NCBI GenBank assembly: GCA_029077775.1
Contig: JAQNCU010000213.1
Coordinates: 1 to 5,567, forward strand
Source of the DNA: Acidocella sp.
GTDB lineage: Bacteria; Pseudomonadota; Alphaproteobacteria; Acetobacterales; Acetobacteraceae
Reading direction: 5' to 3'
DNA: 5,567 nucleotides
Of the stretch, positions 1 to 5,567 are shown one piece after another. A program made the position numbers and the translations under genes. How positions within the stretch are numbered: position 1 is the stretch's first letter; each line of letters begins with the position of its first letter. Under the pieces are notes generated by a model that worked only from the letters and a program-made list of their open reading frames with translations, was not told the origin of the DNA and ran no database searches.

Positions 1-1
1 C

Positions 2-1279
2 GAGCTTGACCGCTTTATCATTGGCCAGAACGACGCCAAGCGGGCGGTGGCGATTGCGCTGCGCAACCGTTGGCGCCGGCTGCAGCTGCCCGAGGAGATG
101 CGCGATGAGGTGGTGCCGAAGAATATTTTGATGATCGGGCCGACGGGGTGCGGCAAGACCGAGATCGCGCGGCGGCTGGCGAAGCTGGCACAGGCGCCGT
201 TCATTAAGGTGGAGGCGACCAAGTTCACCGAGGTGGGCTATGTGGGGCGCGATGTGGAGAGCATTGTGCGCGACCTGGTGGAGGCGAGCATCACCATGCT
301 GCGCGAGCAGAACCGCAAGGGCGTGGAAGCCAAGGCGGAGCTGGCGGCGGAGGAACGGTTGATCACCGCGCTGGTGGGCGAAGGGGCTTCGGCCGACACG
401 CGGGTGAAGTTCCGCCGGATGCTGCGCGCGGGCGAGCTTGAGGACAAGGAAATCGAGATCGCCACCACCGATACCGGCGGGATGCCGATCGGCATGATCG
501 ACATGCCCGGTATGCCACAGAACGGCGCGCTCAACCTTGGCGATGTCATGAAAGGCATGTTCGGCCGCCAGGGCCAGAAGCGTAAAATGCAGGTGCCAGA
601 CGCCCGCCGCGCGCTGGAGCGTGAGGAGGCCGACAGGCTGCTCGACACCGAGGCGCTGACCAAGGACGCGCTGCGCCACGCCGAGACCAATGGCATCGTC
701 TTTCTCGATGAGATCGATAAAATCTGCGCCAAGACCGAGGGCGGTTTCCGCGGCGGCGATGTCTCCCGCGAGGGCGTGCAGCGCGACCTGCTGCCCTTGA
801 TCGAGGGCACCACGGTTTCCACCAAATACGGTCCGATCAAAACCGACTATATCCTGTTCATCGCCTCCGGCGCGTTCCATGTCGCCAAACCGGCTGATCT
901 GCTGCCTGAATTGCAGGGCCGCCTGCCTATCCGTGTTGAGCTTTCGTCGCTCTCCTGCGCGGATTTCAAGCGCATCCTCACCGAGCCTGAGCATTCCCTC
1001 CTGAAGCAATATTCCGCGCTGCTCAACACCGAGGGCGTCAATCTCAGCTTCACCGAGGACGCGGTGGACGCGCTCGCCTCCCTGGCGTTCGACATCAATG
1101 ACCGTGTGGAGAATATCGGTGCCCGCCGCCTCGCCACCGTCATCGAAAAACTGCTGGAGGAGATCAGCTTCACCGCCACGGATCGCGCGGGGGAGGTGAT
1201 CGAGGTCAACGCCGCCTATGTGAATGAGCGTGTGGCCCCCTTGGCCGCCAAGGGCGATCTCAGCCGGTTCATCCTGTAA
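2..1279 (+). CDS. hslU: ATP-dependent protease ATPase subunit HslU (5' end outside window)
   Basis: AAA+ unfoldase of the cytoplasmic HslUV (ClpYQ) protease; it unfolds substrates and threads them into the HslV peptidase. The frame is open from position 2 and the visible protein is 425 residues. It starts at ELDRFIIGQ, which corresponds to about residue 12 of E. coli HslU, so only some 11 residues are missing. Seen in order: Walker A GPTGCGKT (137-160), pore loop GYVG (about 237-248), a long intermediate (I) domain with the GMPQNGALNLGDVMKGMFG stretch, Walker B GIVFLDEID (about 692-718), the GRLPIRVEL arginine segment, the GARRL sensor-2 segment, and the C-terminal LSRFIL tail that in this family docks into HslV. 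The GTG at 47 is an internal valine codon (AVAIAL), not a start. The partner hslV is expected just upstream, outside the window. Codon use changes partway through the gene (see findings). Identification is secure. Confidence 0.98.
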   Translation, partial: ELDRFIIGQNDAKRAVAIALRNRWRRLQLPEEMRDEVVPKNILMIGPTGCGKTEIARRLAKLAQAPFIKVEATKFTEVGYVGRDVESIVRDLVEASITMLREQNRKGVEAKAELAAEERLITALVGEGASADTRVKFRRMLRAGELEDKEIEIATTDTGGMPIGMIDMPGMPQNGALNLGDVMKGMFGRQGQKRKMQVPDARRALEREEADRLLDTEALTKDALRHAETNGIVFLDEIDKICAKTEGGFRGGDVSREGVQRDLLPLIEGTTVSTKYGPIKTDYILFIASGAFHVAKPADLLPELQGRLPIRVELSSLSCADFKRILTEPEHSLLKQYSALLNTEGVNLSFTEDAVDALASLAFDINDRVENIGARRLATVIEKLLEEISFTATDRAGEVIEVNAAYVNERVAPLAAKGDLSRFIL

Positions 1280-1281
1280 CC

Positions 1282-1749
1282 ATGCCCCCGCGCCTTGCCG
1301 GCACGCTCGCCTGCCTGTTCTCCTTGGCTGTGCTGGGCGCGGTCTATTACGCGCAGGATGTCATGCACCTCGCCCCTTGTCCCCTGTGTTTGTGGGAGCG
1401 TTGGCCCTATCGCATTGCCGCCGCCCTTGGCCTTGCCACGCTCGCGGTTCCGCGCGCGGGGCGCTTCCTCCTCAGCATGGCGGCCTTGGTCATGTTGGGC
1501 GGTGCCGCCATCGCTTTCGTGCATGTCGGTGTCGAACATGGCTGGTGGCGTTCGCCCTTGCCGGAGTGCAACGCCTTCCTCACCCCTGGCGCGCCTCTGG
1601 CGCTCATCCCCGCCATCCCGTGTGATCGCCCGGTCTATCTCATCGCGGCCCTTCCGGTCTCCATGGCATTGATGGATTTTTGCACGGCTCTGGCTTTCGC
1701 TTGCGTCCTGTTTGCCTATGTCTCGTCTCGTAAGGGGGCCATGCGATGA
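1282..1749 (+). CDS. dsbB: Disulfide bond formation protein B (DsbB family)
   Basis: Inner-membrane quinone reductase that reoxidises periplasmic DsbA and passes electrons to ubiquinone. The protein is 155 residues with four hydrophobic segments, at about 5-24, 43-57, 62-82 and 117-147. The first redox pair is C33-P-L-C36, followed by LWER with R40 placed like E. coli DsbB R48, which contacts quinone. The second periplasmic pair is C96 and C114, on either side of a proline-rich loop. The GVEHGWW segment at 83-89 is typical of alphaproteobacterial members. The ATG lies 2 bases after the hslU stop with no clear Shine-Dalgarno, which suggests translational coupling. The stop overlaps the coq7 start (ATGA). 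No DsbA gene is visible. The family call is firm. Whether it serves general DsbA or a dedicated partner cannot be read from the sequence. Confidence 0.93.
   Translation: MPPRLAGTLACLFSLAVLGAVYYAQDVMHLAPCPLCLWERWPYRIAAALGLATLAVPRAGRFLLSMAALVMLGGAAIAFVHVGVEHGWWRSPLPECNAFLTPGAPLALIPAIPCDRPVYLIAALPVSMALMDFCTALAFACVLFAYVSSRKGAMR
1732..1738 (+). promoter_or_regulatory. Shine-Dalgarno for coq7
   Basis: AAGGGGG lies 7 bases before the ATG at 1746 and differs by one base from the ideal AAGGAGG. It sits inside the last codons of dsbB and supports the ATG at 1746 as the coq7 start. It also means coq7 can recruit ribosomes itself as well as through the ATGA overlap. Confidence 0.65.
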
Positions 1750-2255
1750 GCGATCAGGTCAAAAAATTCATTCGTGTCGATCATGCGGGCGAATATGGCG
1801 CGGCCCGTATCTATGCCGGGCAACTCGCCGTGCTTGGCCGTGGCCCGCACGGCCCCACGCTGGAGCATATGAAGGCGCAGGAACAACATCATCTGGACGT
1901 TTTCACAGGCCTCATCGCCAGCCGCCGGGTCCGCCCGACCTTGTTGCTGCCATTCTGGAACGTCGCCGGGTTTGCCCTGGGTGCTGCCACCGCGGCTCTG
2001 GGCCCCCGCGCGGCCATGGCCTGCACGGTGGCCGTTGAGGAAACGATCGACGCGCATTACGCCGCCCAGGCCGCCGAACTCGGGCCGGACGAGGCCGATC
2101 TCGCCGCCACCATCGAGACCTTCCGCGCCGAGGAGTTGGAGCACCGAGACATCGGCCTGGCAAATGGCGCGGAACAGGCCCCGGCCTATCGGCTGCTCAC
2201 CGCAATCATCAAAACCGGCTGTCGCGCCGCCATCAGGATCTCTGAGCAGATCTAG
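1746..2255 (+). CDS. coq7: Demethoxyubiquinone hydroxylase, COQ7 family
   Basis: Di-iron monooxygenase that hydroxylates C6 of demethoxyubiquinol, the penultimate step of ubiquinone synthesis, as a peripheral membrane protein. The 169 residues carry the expected iron ligands: E16 in VDHAGEYGA, E46 and H49 in EQHH, E98 in VAVEET, and E130 and H133 in EELEHRD. This gives the two ExxH motifs plus two lone glutamates of the family. The AEQAPAYRLL segment and the GCRAAIRISEQI C-terminus closely match mitochondrial COQ7. The bacterial form is compact, with no targeting sequence, and a few residues are missing between E98 and E130 compared with the human protein. It overlaps the dsbB stop and has its own good ribosome site. 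The TAG stop forms the start of a palindrome. The C6 position is inferred from family; related hydroxylases in the same pathway differ in regiospecificity. Confidence 0.95.
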   Translation: MSDQVKKFIRVDHAGEYGAARIYAGQLAVLGRGPHGPTLEHMKAQEQHHLDVFTGLIASRRVRPTLLLPFWNVAGFALGAATAALGPRAAMACTVAVEETIDAHYAAQAAELGPDEADLAATIETFRAEELEHRDIGLANGAEQAPAYRLLTAIIKTGCRAAIRISEQI

Positions 2256-2285
2256 AGCGTTTTCCGATCAAACGGAAAAGCTCTA
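2253..2285. repeat. Intergenic palindrome 1, TAGAGC...GCTCTA type
   Basis: The left arm TAGAGC-(G)-TTTTCCG (2253-2266) pairs with the right arm CGGAAAAGCTCTA (2273-2285). There is one bulged G at 2259 and a six-base ATCAAA loop. All thirteen base pairs are Watson-Crick. The left arm begins on the coq7 stop codon. An ATTTTT run starts at 2291, five bases past the stem, so partial terminator activity is possible, but the geometry is not classical. The ends and the CCGATCA core recur in the next two elements, which makes it look like a dispersed repeat. Confidence 0.75.
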
Positions 2286-2298
2286 ACAGTATTTTTGC

Positions 2299-2354
2299 GA
2301 GCAATTTCATCCGATCAGGTCGTCTTGTTAAGTCAACCTGATCGGATATTGCTC
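2299..2354. repeat. Intergenic palindrome 2, long stem with 3-base bulge
   Basis: GAGCAAT (2299-2305) and ATCCGATCAGGT (2309-2320) pair with ACCTGATCGGAT (2336-2347) and ATTGCTC (2348-2354). This gives 19 base pairs, interrupted only by a TTC bulge at 2306-2308. The apical part, 2321-2335, is 15 bases and can form a short CTT/AAG pairing of its own. No T-run follows, so it does not look like an intrinsic terminator. It is the strongest stem in the window. Confidence 0.8.
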
Positions 2355-2387
2355 TAGCCTGATCGCACTTTACGCGGTCATGCTCTA
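2355..2387. repeat. Intergenic palindrome 3, degenerate
   Basis: TGATCGC (2360-2366) pairs with GCGGTCA (2374-2380), including one T-G wobble, around a seven-base ACTTTAC loop. The outer TAGC and GCTCTA pair less well, with a mismatch and a two-base bulge. It abuts palindrome 2 directly: the GCTCTA at 2351-2356 serves as the end of one and the start of the other. The right end lies 10 bases before the ATG of the transporter gene, so in RNA it could hinder or shape translation initiation. Confidence 0.55.
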
Positions 2388-2397
2388 ATTACGATTT

Positions 2398-3765
2398 ATG
2401 TCCGCCTGCCTGCCTGTATCCACCCCCCATGACGGCCTGTTTGGCGCTGCGCGCCACCGGGCAATGTTTGCGGTGGCGCTCTCTGTCCTGCTCTCGGTGC
2501 TCGATTATGCCGTGGTAAACGTCGCCCTCCCGACCATCGCGCATAACATCCACACCACCGCCTCAGCCGCCATCTGGGTGGTGAACGCCTATCAACTTGC
2601 CAGCCTCATCTCCTTGCTGCCTCTGGCCGCTTTGGGGGACCGTATCGGGCACGCGCAGATGTGCCGGTTCGGGCTGGTGCTGTTCATCATCGCTTCGGTG
2701 TTATGCGCGCTCTCGCGCACCCTGCCGGAGCTTGCCGCCGCCCGCGCGCTCCAGGGCTTCGGCGGTGCGTGTATCATGAGCGTGAATGCCGCCCTGGTGC
2801 GGTTCATCTACCCCGCCGCCATTCTGGGGCGCGGCATTGCGCTGAATGGCCTTGTCGTCGCCCTTGGCGTGGCGCTGGGGCCCACCATCGCCGCCCTCGT
2901 CCTCTCGGTGGCCACATGGCAATGGCTGTTCCTCATCAATCTGCCGCTGGGCGGTGCGGCACTTTATTACGCCGTCACCGCTTTGCCGGTCACGCCGCGC
3001 CTGGGCGGCGGCTTTGATTATCTCGGAACCATCCTGCTGGCCGCCGGGCTTGGGGGCTTTATCATCGGGCTGGATAGTTTCGCCCATTCCTCCGGCATCG
3101 CACTCGCCATGCTGTCGCTTGCCACCGGCGCGCTTTGTCTGTTCGCCCTCGTGCGCTGGCAAATCGGCAGGTCGGACCCACTCCTGCCGATCGACCTGCT
3201 GGCCCGGCGCGGTTTTCGTATGGCCTTTATCACCGGGTTTTTCGGGTTTGTCGGGTCCAATTTCTTCATCATCCCCATGCCCTTCATGCTGATGGATGTG
3301 CTGCATCGCGGCCCCGTCGCCACCGGGCTGCTCATCACGCCCTGGCCACTTGCCATTGTCATGGTCGCCCCCCTCGTCGGCCGCCTGGCTGACCGTTTCC
3401 CCGCCGCCACGCTATCCACCCTCGGTTTGGCGCTTACCGGCACTGGCTTTTTGCTGCTACGGCTCATGCCCGCCTCACCGGGAGATTTTGACATCGCCTG
3501 GCGGATCGCGGTTGCGGGCTCCGGGTTTGGGCTGTTTCAGCCACCCAATAACAAAGCCATGATCACCACGGCCCCCGCCCACCGCACCGGGGCGGCCAGC
3601 GGCATGATCTCGGTGGCAAGGCTACTCGGCCAGACCGTGGGCGGCATGCTCGTGGCACTCACGCTTGGCCTGGTCGTCCATGGTGCCGCGAATGAATGCC
3701 TGGCGCTCGCCTCAGGCTTCGCCTTCCTCGCCGCGATTTTAAGCGCCAGCCGGGCGCGGAAATAG
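2398..3765 (+). CDS. MFS drug-type exporter, DHA2 (14-TMS, EmrB/QacA-like) family
   Basis: Inner-membrane proton-coupled exporter; substrate unknown. The 455 residues hold about fourteen hydrophobic segments. The TM1 motif LDYAVVNVALP (about 36-46) matches the DHA2 pattern LDxTVVNVALP, with Y-A in place of x-T. LGDRIGHAQM after TM2 corresponds to MFS motif A. GVALGPTIAALVL followed by WQWLFLINLPLG corresponds to the antiporter motif C and the TM6 signature. It is somewhat shorter than the usual 480-520 residues, mainly through short loops and tail. An in-frame TAA at 2386-2388 makes ATG 2398 the first possible ATG, but no Shine-Dalgarno precedes it. ATG 2464 (MFAVALS) is an alternative that removes 22 hydrophilic residues. 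The palindrome cluster separates it from coq7, and it converges on the next gene. No adjacent regulator or HlyD-type adaptor is visible. Confidence 0.88.
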   Translation: MSACLPVSTPHDGLFGAARHRAMFAVALSVLLSVLDYAVVNVALPTIAHNIHTTASAAIWVVNAYQLASLISLLPLAALGDRIGHAQMCRFGLVLFIIASVLCALSRTLPELAAARALQGFGGACIMSVNAALVRFIYPAAILGRGIALNGLVVALGVALGPTIAALVLSVATWQWLFLINLPLGGAALYYAVTALPVTPRLGGGFDYLGTILLAAGLGGFIIGLDSFAHSSGIALAMLSLATGALCLFALVRWQIGRSDPLLPIDLLARRGFRMAFITGFFGFVGSNFFIIPMPFMLMDVLHRGPVATGLLITPWPLAIVMVAPLVGRLADRFPAATLSTLGLALTGTGFLLLRLMPASPGDFDIAWRIAVAGSGFGLFQPPNNKAMITTAPAHRTGAASGMISVARLLGQTVGGMLVALTLGLVVHGAANECLALASGFAFLAAILSASRARK

Positions 3766-3767
3766 CT

Positions 3768-4931
3768 TTAAAGTGTTGAGAGCACCGCAGGCGCCAAGGC
3801 GGCTGATTTCGCCGCCGGATGCATCGGATTGCGGAACCGCAAATCCCCGCCCGGCGCGCCCGCCTTGGTCAGCTCATATCGAGACGTACAGGTCACCGCG
3901 ACCACGGGCCGCGCTTCCGGGAAGGTCAAAAACTGCCGCGCCTCGCCTTCCAGCAATAGCTGGTCACGCAAAACCTGCCATTCGGCGGGGTCGGTATCAT
4001 CGAGGAACATCGCCAGAATCCCAGGCCGATCGCCGCTCAGCCGTGCCGGGGCAATTGCCGCCAACCGCCGCCGCATCGCCACCGCCACCTCGTTCTCGGT
4101 GCCGCCGCGTGCCGCCATCACGAATAAATTGGGTCCGGTGCCTGTTACCGAAAAATGCGCCTCCGGCCCAAATTCATGCCGCAATTTCGCGATCATGCCG
4201 GGCGGCGAGTCCGATGCCTGCGCGCCCGCCAGCAGCAGCGGGTCCAGCCGTAAAATCGCCGCCTCGTCATAATCGGCGCGCTTGGCGTTGGTCAGCATCT
4301 CGTTGATCCGCCGGTGCAGGTCAGGCAAAGACTCAGCCTCGCCCTTCAAACCCTTCGGCAAAGTCATTTTTAACAGATATCGCCCCGGATGCGCGGCGAG
4401 CCAGGTCTGTAAATCTGGGTCGATCCGGTCGATCAACCGAGTCCAAAGGCTGCGATGCACCGCATGGCCTTCCTCAGCTGAAATGGAGTCGCAGGCGACC
4501 TCGGCGGTGGCCCCTTCACGGCTTATCAGCAGATCATAGGGCGTTGCCTGTTCCAGGCCACTGAATGAAACCTCGAATCCGCGTTCCTCCTGCAACCGCG
4601 CGGTATGGATCAGATGCAATAAGGGCATGATGGTCGCATCGCCCACCAGGGCGGCATCCAGATTGGCGCGCAGCCGCGCACGTCCTGCTGTGTTGAGCGC
4701 TTCATAAAGCACAGGTATCCGGGTTGCGAGTTCGACCAGGGCTGTCTCGGCGCTTGATAACGCCTGGCCACGCCGGGCTTTTTCCAAAGCGCCCTCAGCC
4801 GCGAAGCGTTGGGAGGTCAGCTTGCGGGTCTGCGTGCCTTCATTCAGGCGCTCACGAATATAAGCGAGCCGCCCGGCCCATCCTGACGGACCCGCTAAAC
4901 CGATAAATGTTGATGCCTGCTCCTGTGCCAT
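3768..4931 (-). CDS. Unrecognised protein with a PD-(D/E)XK-like core lacking the lysine
   Basis: I do not recognise this 387-residue protein by name. It is soluble in appearance, with no signal peptide or membrane segment. The N-terminal 120 residues look helical and charged. Residues 119-151 (FEVSFSG, then PYDLLIS, then AEVACDSIS) resemble the strand-strand core of PD-(D/E)XK nucleases, with D133 and E144 in suitable places. The expected lysine is missing: the segment reads V-A-C-D where active relatives would read about V-E-C-K. GHAVHRSLW follows (155-163), and after it come HPGRYLLKMTLPKGL (181-195) and a C-terminal half with RPGILAMFLDD (302-312) and RFRNPMHP (365-372). An in-frame TAA two codons before the ATG fixes 4931 as the earliest start; no strong ribosome site is seen. 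It lies 35 bases downstream of aroC on the same strand and may share its transcript. The nuclease-like reading is inference; the open frame, length and codon use support a real gene. Confidence 0.82.
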   Translation of the reverse strand: MAQEQASTFIGLAGPSGWAGRLAYIRERLNEGTQTRKLTSQRFAAEGALEKARRGQALSSAETALVELATRIPVLYEALNTAGRARLRANLDAALVGDATIMPLLHLIHTARLQEERGFEVSFSGLEQATPYDLLISREGATAEVACDSISAEEGHAVHRSLWTRLIDRIDPDLQTWLAAHPGRYLLKMTLPKGLKGEAESLPDLHRRINEMLTNAKRADYDEAAILRLDPLLLAGAQASDSPPGMIAKLRHEFGPEAHFSVTGTGPNLFVMAARGGTENEVAVAMRRRLAAIAPARLSGDRPGILAMFLDDTDPAEWQVLRDQLLLEGEARQFLTFPEARPVVAVTCTSRYELTKAGAPGGDLRFRNPMHPAAKSAALAPAVLSTL

Positions 4932-4966
4932 AATTTAGCCATATCGCAAAGCTTCGGACTTGGCCA

Positions 4967-5567
4967 TTAAACTTTTGTTGTTTGGCCGCGATGCCGCAAC
5001 ATGTGATCGGCGAGCACGCAGGCCATCATGGCCTCGCCCACAGGCACCGCGCGTATGCCGACACAGGGGTCGTGCCGCCCTTTGGTCTGGATCTCGATGT
5101 CGTGCCCGGCGGCATCGACGCTGCGCATTTTGGTCATGATCGAACTTGTGGGCTTCACGGCAAAGCGCGCCACTATGGGCTGCCCGGTGGCGATGCCGCC
5201 CAGCACCCCGCCCGCATGGTTGGCGGCGAATTCAATGCGCCCATCCACCATGCGCATCTCGTCGGCATTCTCCTCGCCGCGCAACGCAGCGGCGGCGAAG
5301 CCATCGCCGATCTCAACGCCCTTGACGGCATTGATGCTCATCAGCGCCTGCGCGATGTCGGCATCCAGCTTACCATAAATCGGCGCGCCAAGGCCGGGCG
5401 GCACCCCTGTCGCGATAATCTCGATCACCGCACCGAGCGACGATCCCGCCTTGCGCACATCATCCAAAATCCCAGCCCAGGCCAGGGCGGCATCACGGTC
5501 GGGGCAGAAAAACGCATTCTCCGTCACCGCCGCCCAATCCCATCGCGCCCGGTCCACCTCATGCGGA
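4967..5567 (-). CDS. aroC: Chorismate synthase, C-terminal part (5' end outside window)
   Basis: Last enzyme of the shikimate pathway: it converts EPSP to chorismate using reduced FMN, in the cytoplasm as a tetramer. About 199 residues are visible, slightly more than half of the usual 360. Seen: FFCPD, the GAVIEIIATGVPPGLGAPIYGKLDADIAQ stretch, SINAVKGVEIGDGF, a GEENADEM segment, ANHAGGVLGGIATGQ with the conserved histidine, KPTSSI, and KGRHDPCVGIRAVPVGEAM near the C-terminus. The catalytic histidine of the N-terminal half is outside the window. The GTG at 5555-5557 is an internal valine codon; the frame stays open to the window edge (P-H-E precede it). The protein ends in GQTTKV at a TAA. 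The unknown gene follows after 35 bases on the same strand with no visible terminator between. Identification is secure. Confidence 0.97.
   Translation of the reverse strand, partial: PHEVDRARWDWAAVTENAFFCPDRDAALAWAGILDDVRKAGSSLGAVIEIIATGVPPGLGAPIYGKLDADIAQALMSINAVKGVEIGDGFAAAALRGEENADEMRMVDGRIEFAANHAGGVLGGIATGQPIVARFAVKPTSSIMTKMRSVDAAGHDIEIQTKGRHDPCVGIRAVPVGEAMMACVLADHMLRHRGQTTKV

Noticed and set aside
47..1279. GTG at 47 as the start of hslU
   Set aside because: The frame is open upstream to position 2 and encodes ELDRFIIGQNDAKRAV, which is conserved HslU sequence. The GTG is internal.
1216..1625. Overlapping open frames on both strands across the hslU-dsbB junction
   Set aside because: They are compositional shadows without family motifs; the CPLC and second cysteine pair place the real gene in the frame starting at 1282.
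2325..2353. TTGTTA and ATTGCT as a sigma-70 type promoter for the exporter
   Set aside because: The 17-base spacing fits, but the -10 box is poor and both boxes fall within palindrome 2, so the match is likely chance.
2299..2354. Palindrome 2 as an intrinsic terminator
   Set aside because: The stem is strong, but it is followed by CTAGCCTGATC rather than a T-run.
2701..3306. 201-codon minus-strand open frame inside the exporter gene
   Set aside because: The translation is a glutamine, glycine and arginine-rich shadow. The plus strand carries clear DHA2 transporter motifs across the same stretch.
3773..4306. Long plus-strand open frame opposite the unknown gene
   Set aside because: Its translation is rich in arginine, proline and serine with no recognisable motif, as expected for the antisense shadow of a high-GC gene. 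The minus-strand frame is longer and carries motif-like stretches.
4932..4966. Separate promoter between aroC and the unknown gene
   Set aside because: In 35 bases I found no convincing -35/-10 pair on the minus strand.
4967..5557. GTG at 5555-5557 as the start of a 196-residue aroC product
   Set aside because: The frame stays open to the window edge, and the missing N-terminal half is expected for chorismate synthase, so this is an edge cut rather than a short gene.

Overview
The window looks like chromosomal DNA from a high-GC alphaproteobacterium. The closest fit is probably the Rhodospirillales/Acetobacteraceae. I base this on the HslU, COQ7 and chorismate synthase sequences, the strong G/C-ending codon bias, and intergenic palindromes with TAGAGC...GCTCTA ends, a style I associate with that class. 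The family-level placement is inference.

Layout. (1) Positions 2-2255, plus strand: a tight three-gene run of hslU (5' end cut by the window edge), a dsbB-type disulfide oxidoreductase gene starting 2 bases after hslU, and a coq7-type demethoxyubiquinone hydroxylase gene overlapping dsbB by an ATGA junction. (2) Positions 2256-2397: a 142-base gap almost filled by three consecutive imperfect palindromes that share end and core sequences. (3) Positions 2398-3765, plus strand: a 14-helix DHA2-type major facilitator exporter. (4) Positions 3768-4931, minus strand: a 387-residue protein I cannot name, convergent with the exporter with only 2 bases between stop codons. Its centre resembles a PD-(D/E)XK nuclease core without the catalytic lysine. 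(5) Positions 4967-5567, minus strand: the C-terminal half of chorismate synthase (aroC), cut by the window edge. It reads toward the unknown gene and lies 35 bases upstream of it.

How the genes may work together. HslU is the ATPase of the HslUV protease. DsbB reoxidises DsbA and passes the electrons to ubiquinone. COQ7 carries out a late ring hydroxylation in ubiquinone synthesis. The dsbB-coq7 pair therefore joins a quinone consumer to a quinone maker. aroC makes chorismate, the precursor of the ubiquinone ring and the aromatic amino acids, but it lies on the other strand in a separate unit.

Most of the window is ordinary housekeeping sequence. The parts that deserve a second look are the unknown gene, the triple palindrome cluster, and a change in synonymous codon use partway through hslU. 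I saw no RNA genes, CRISPR arrays, insertion sequences or phage genes.
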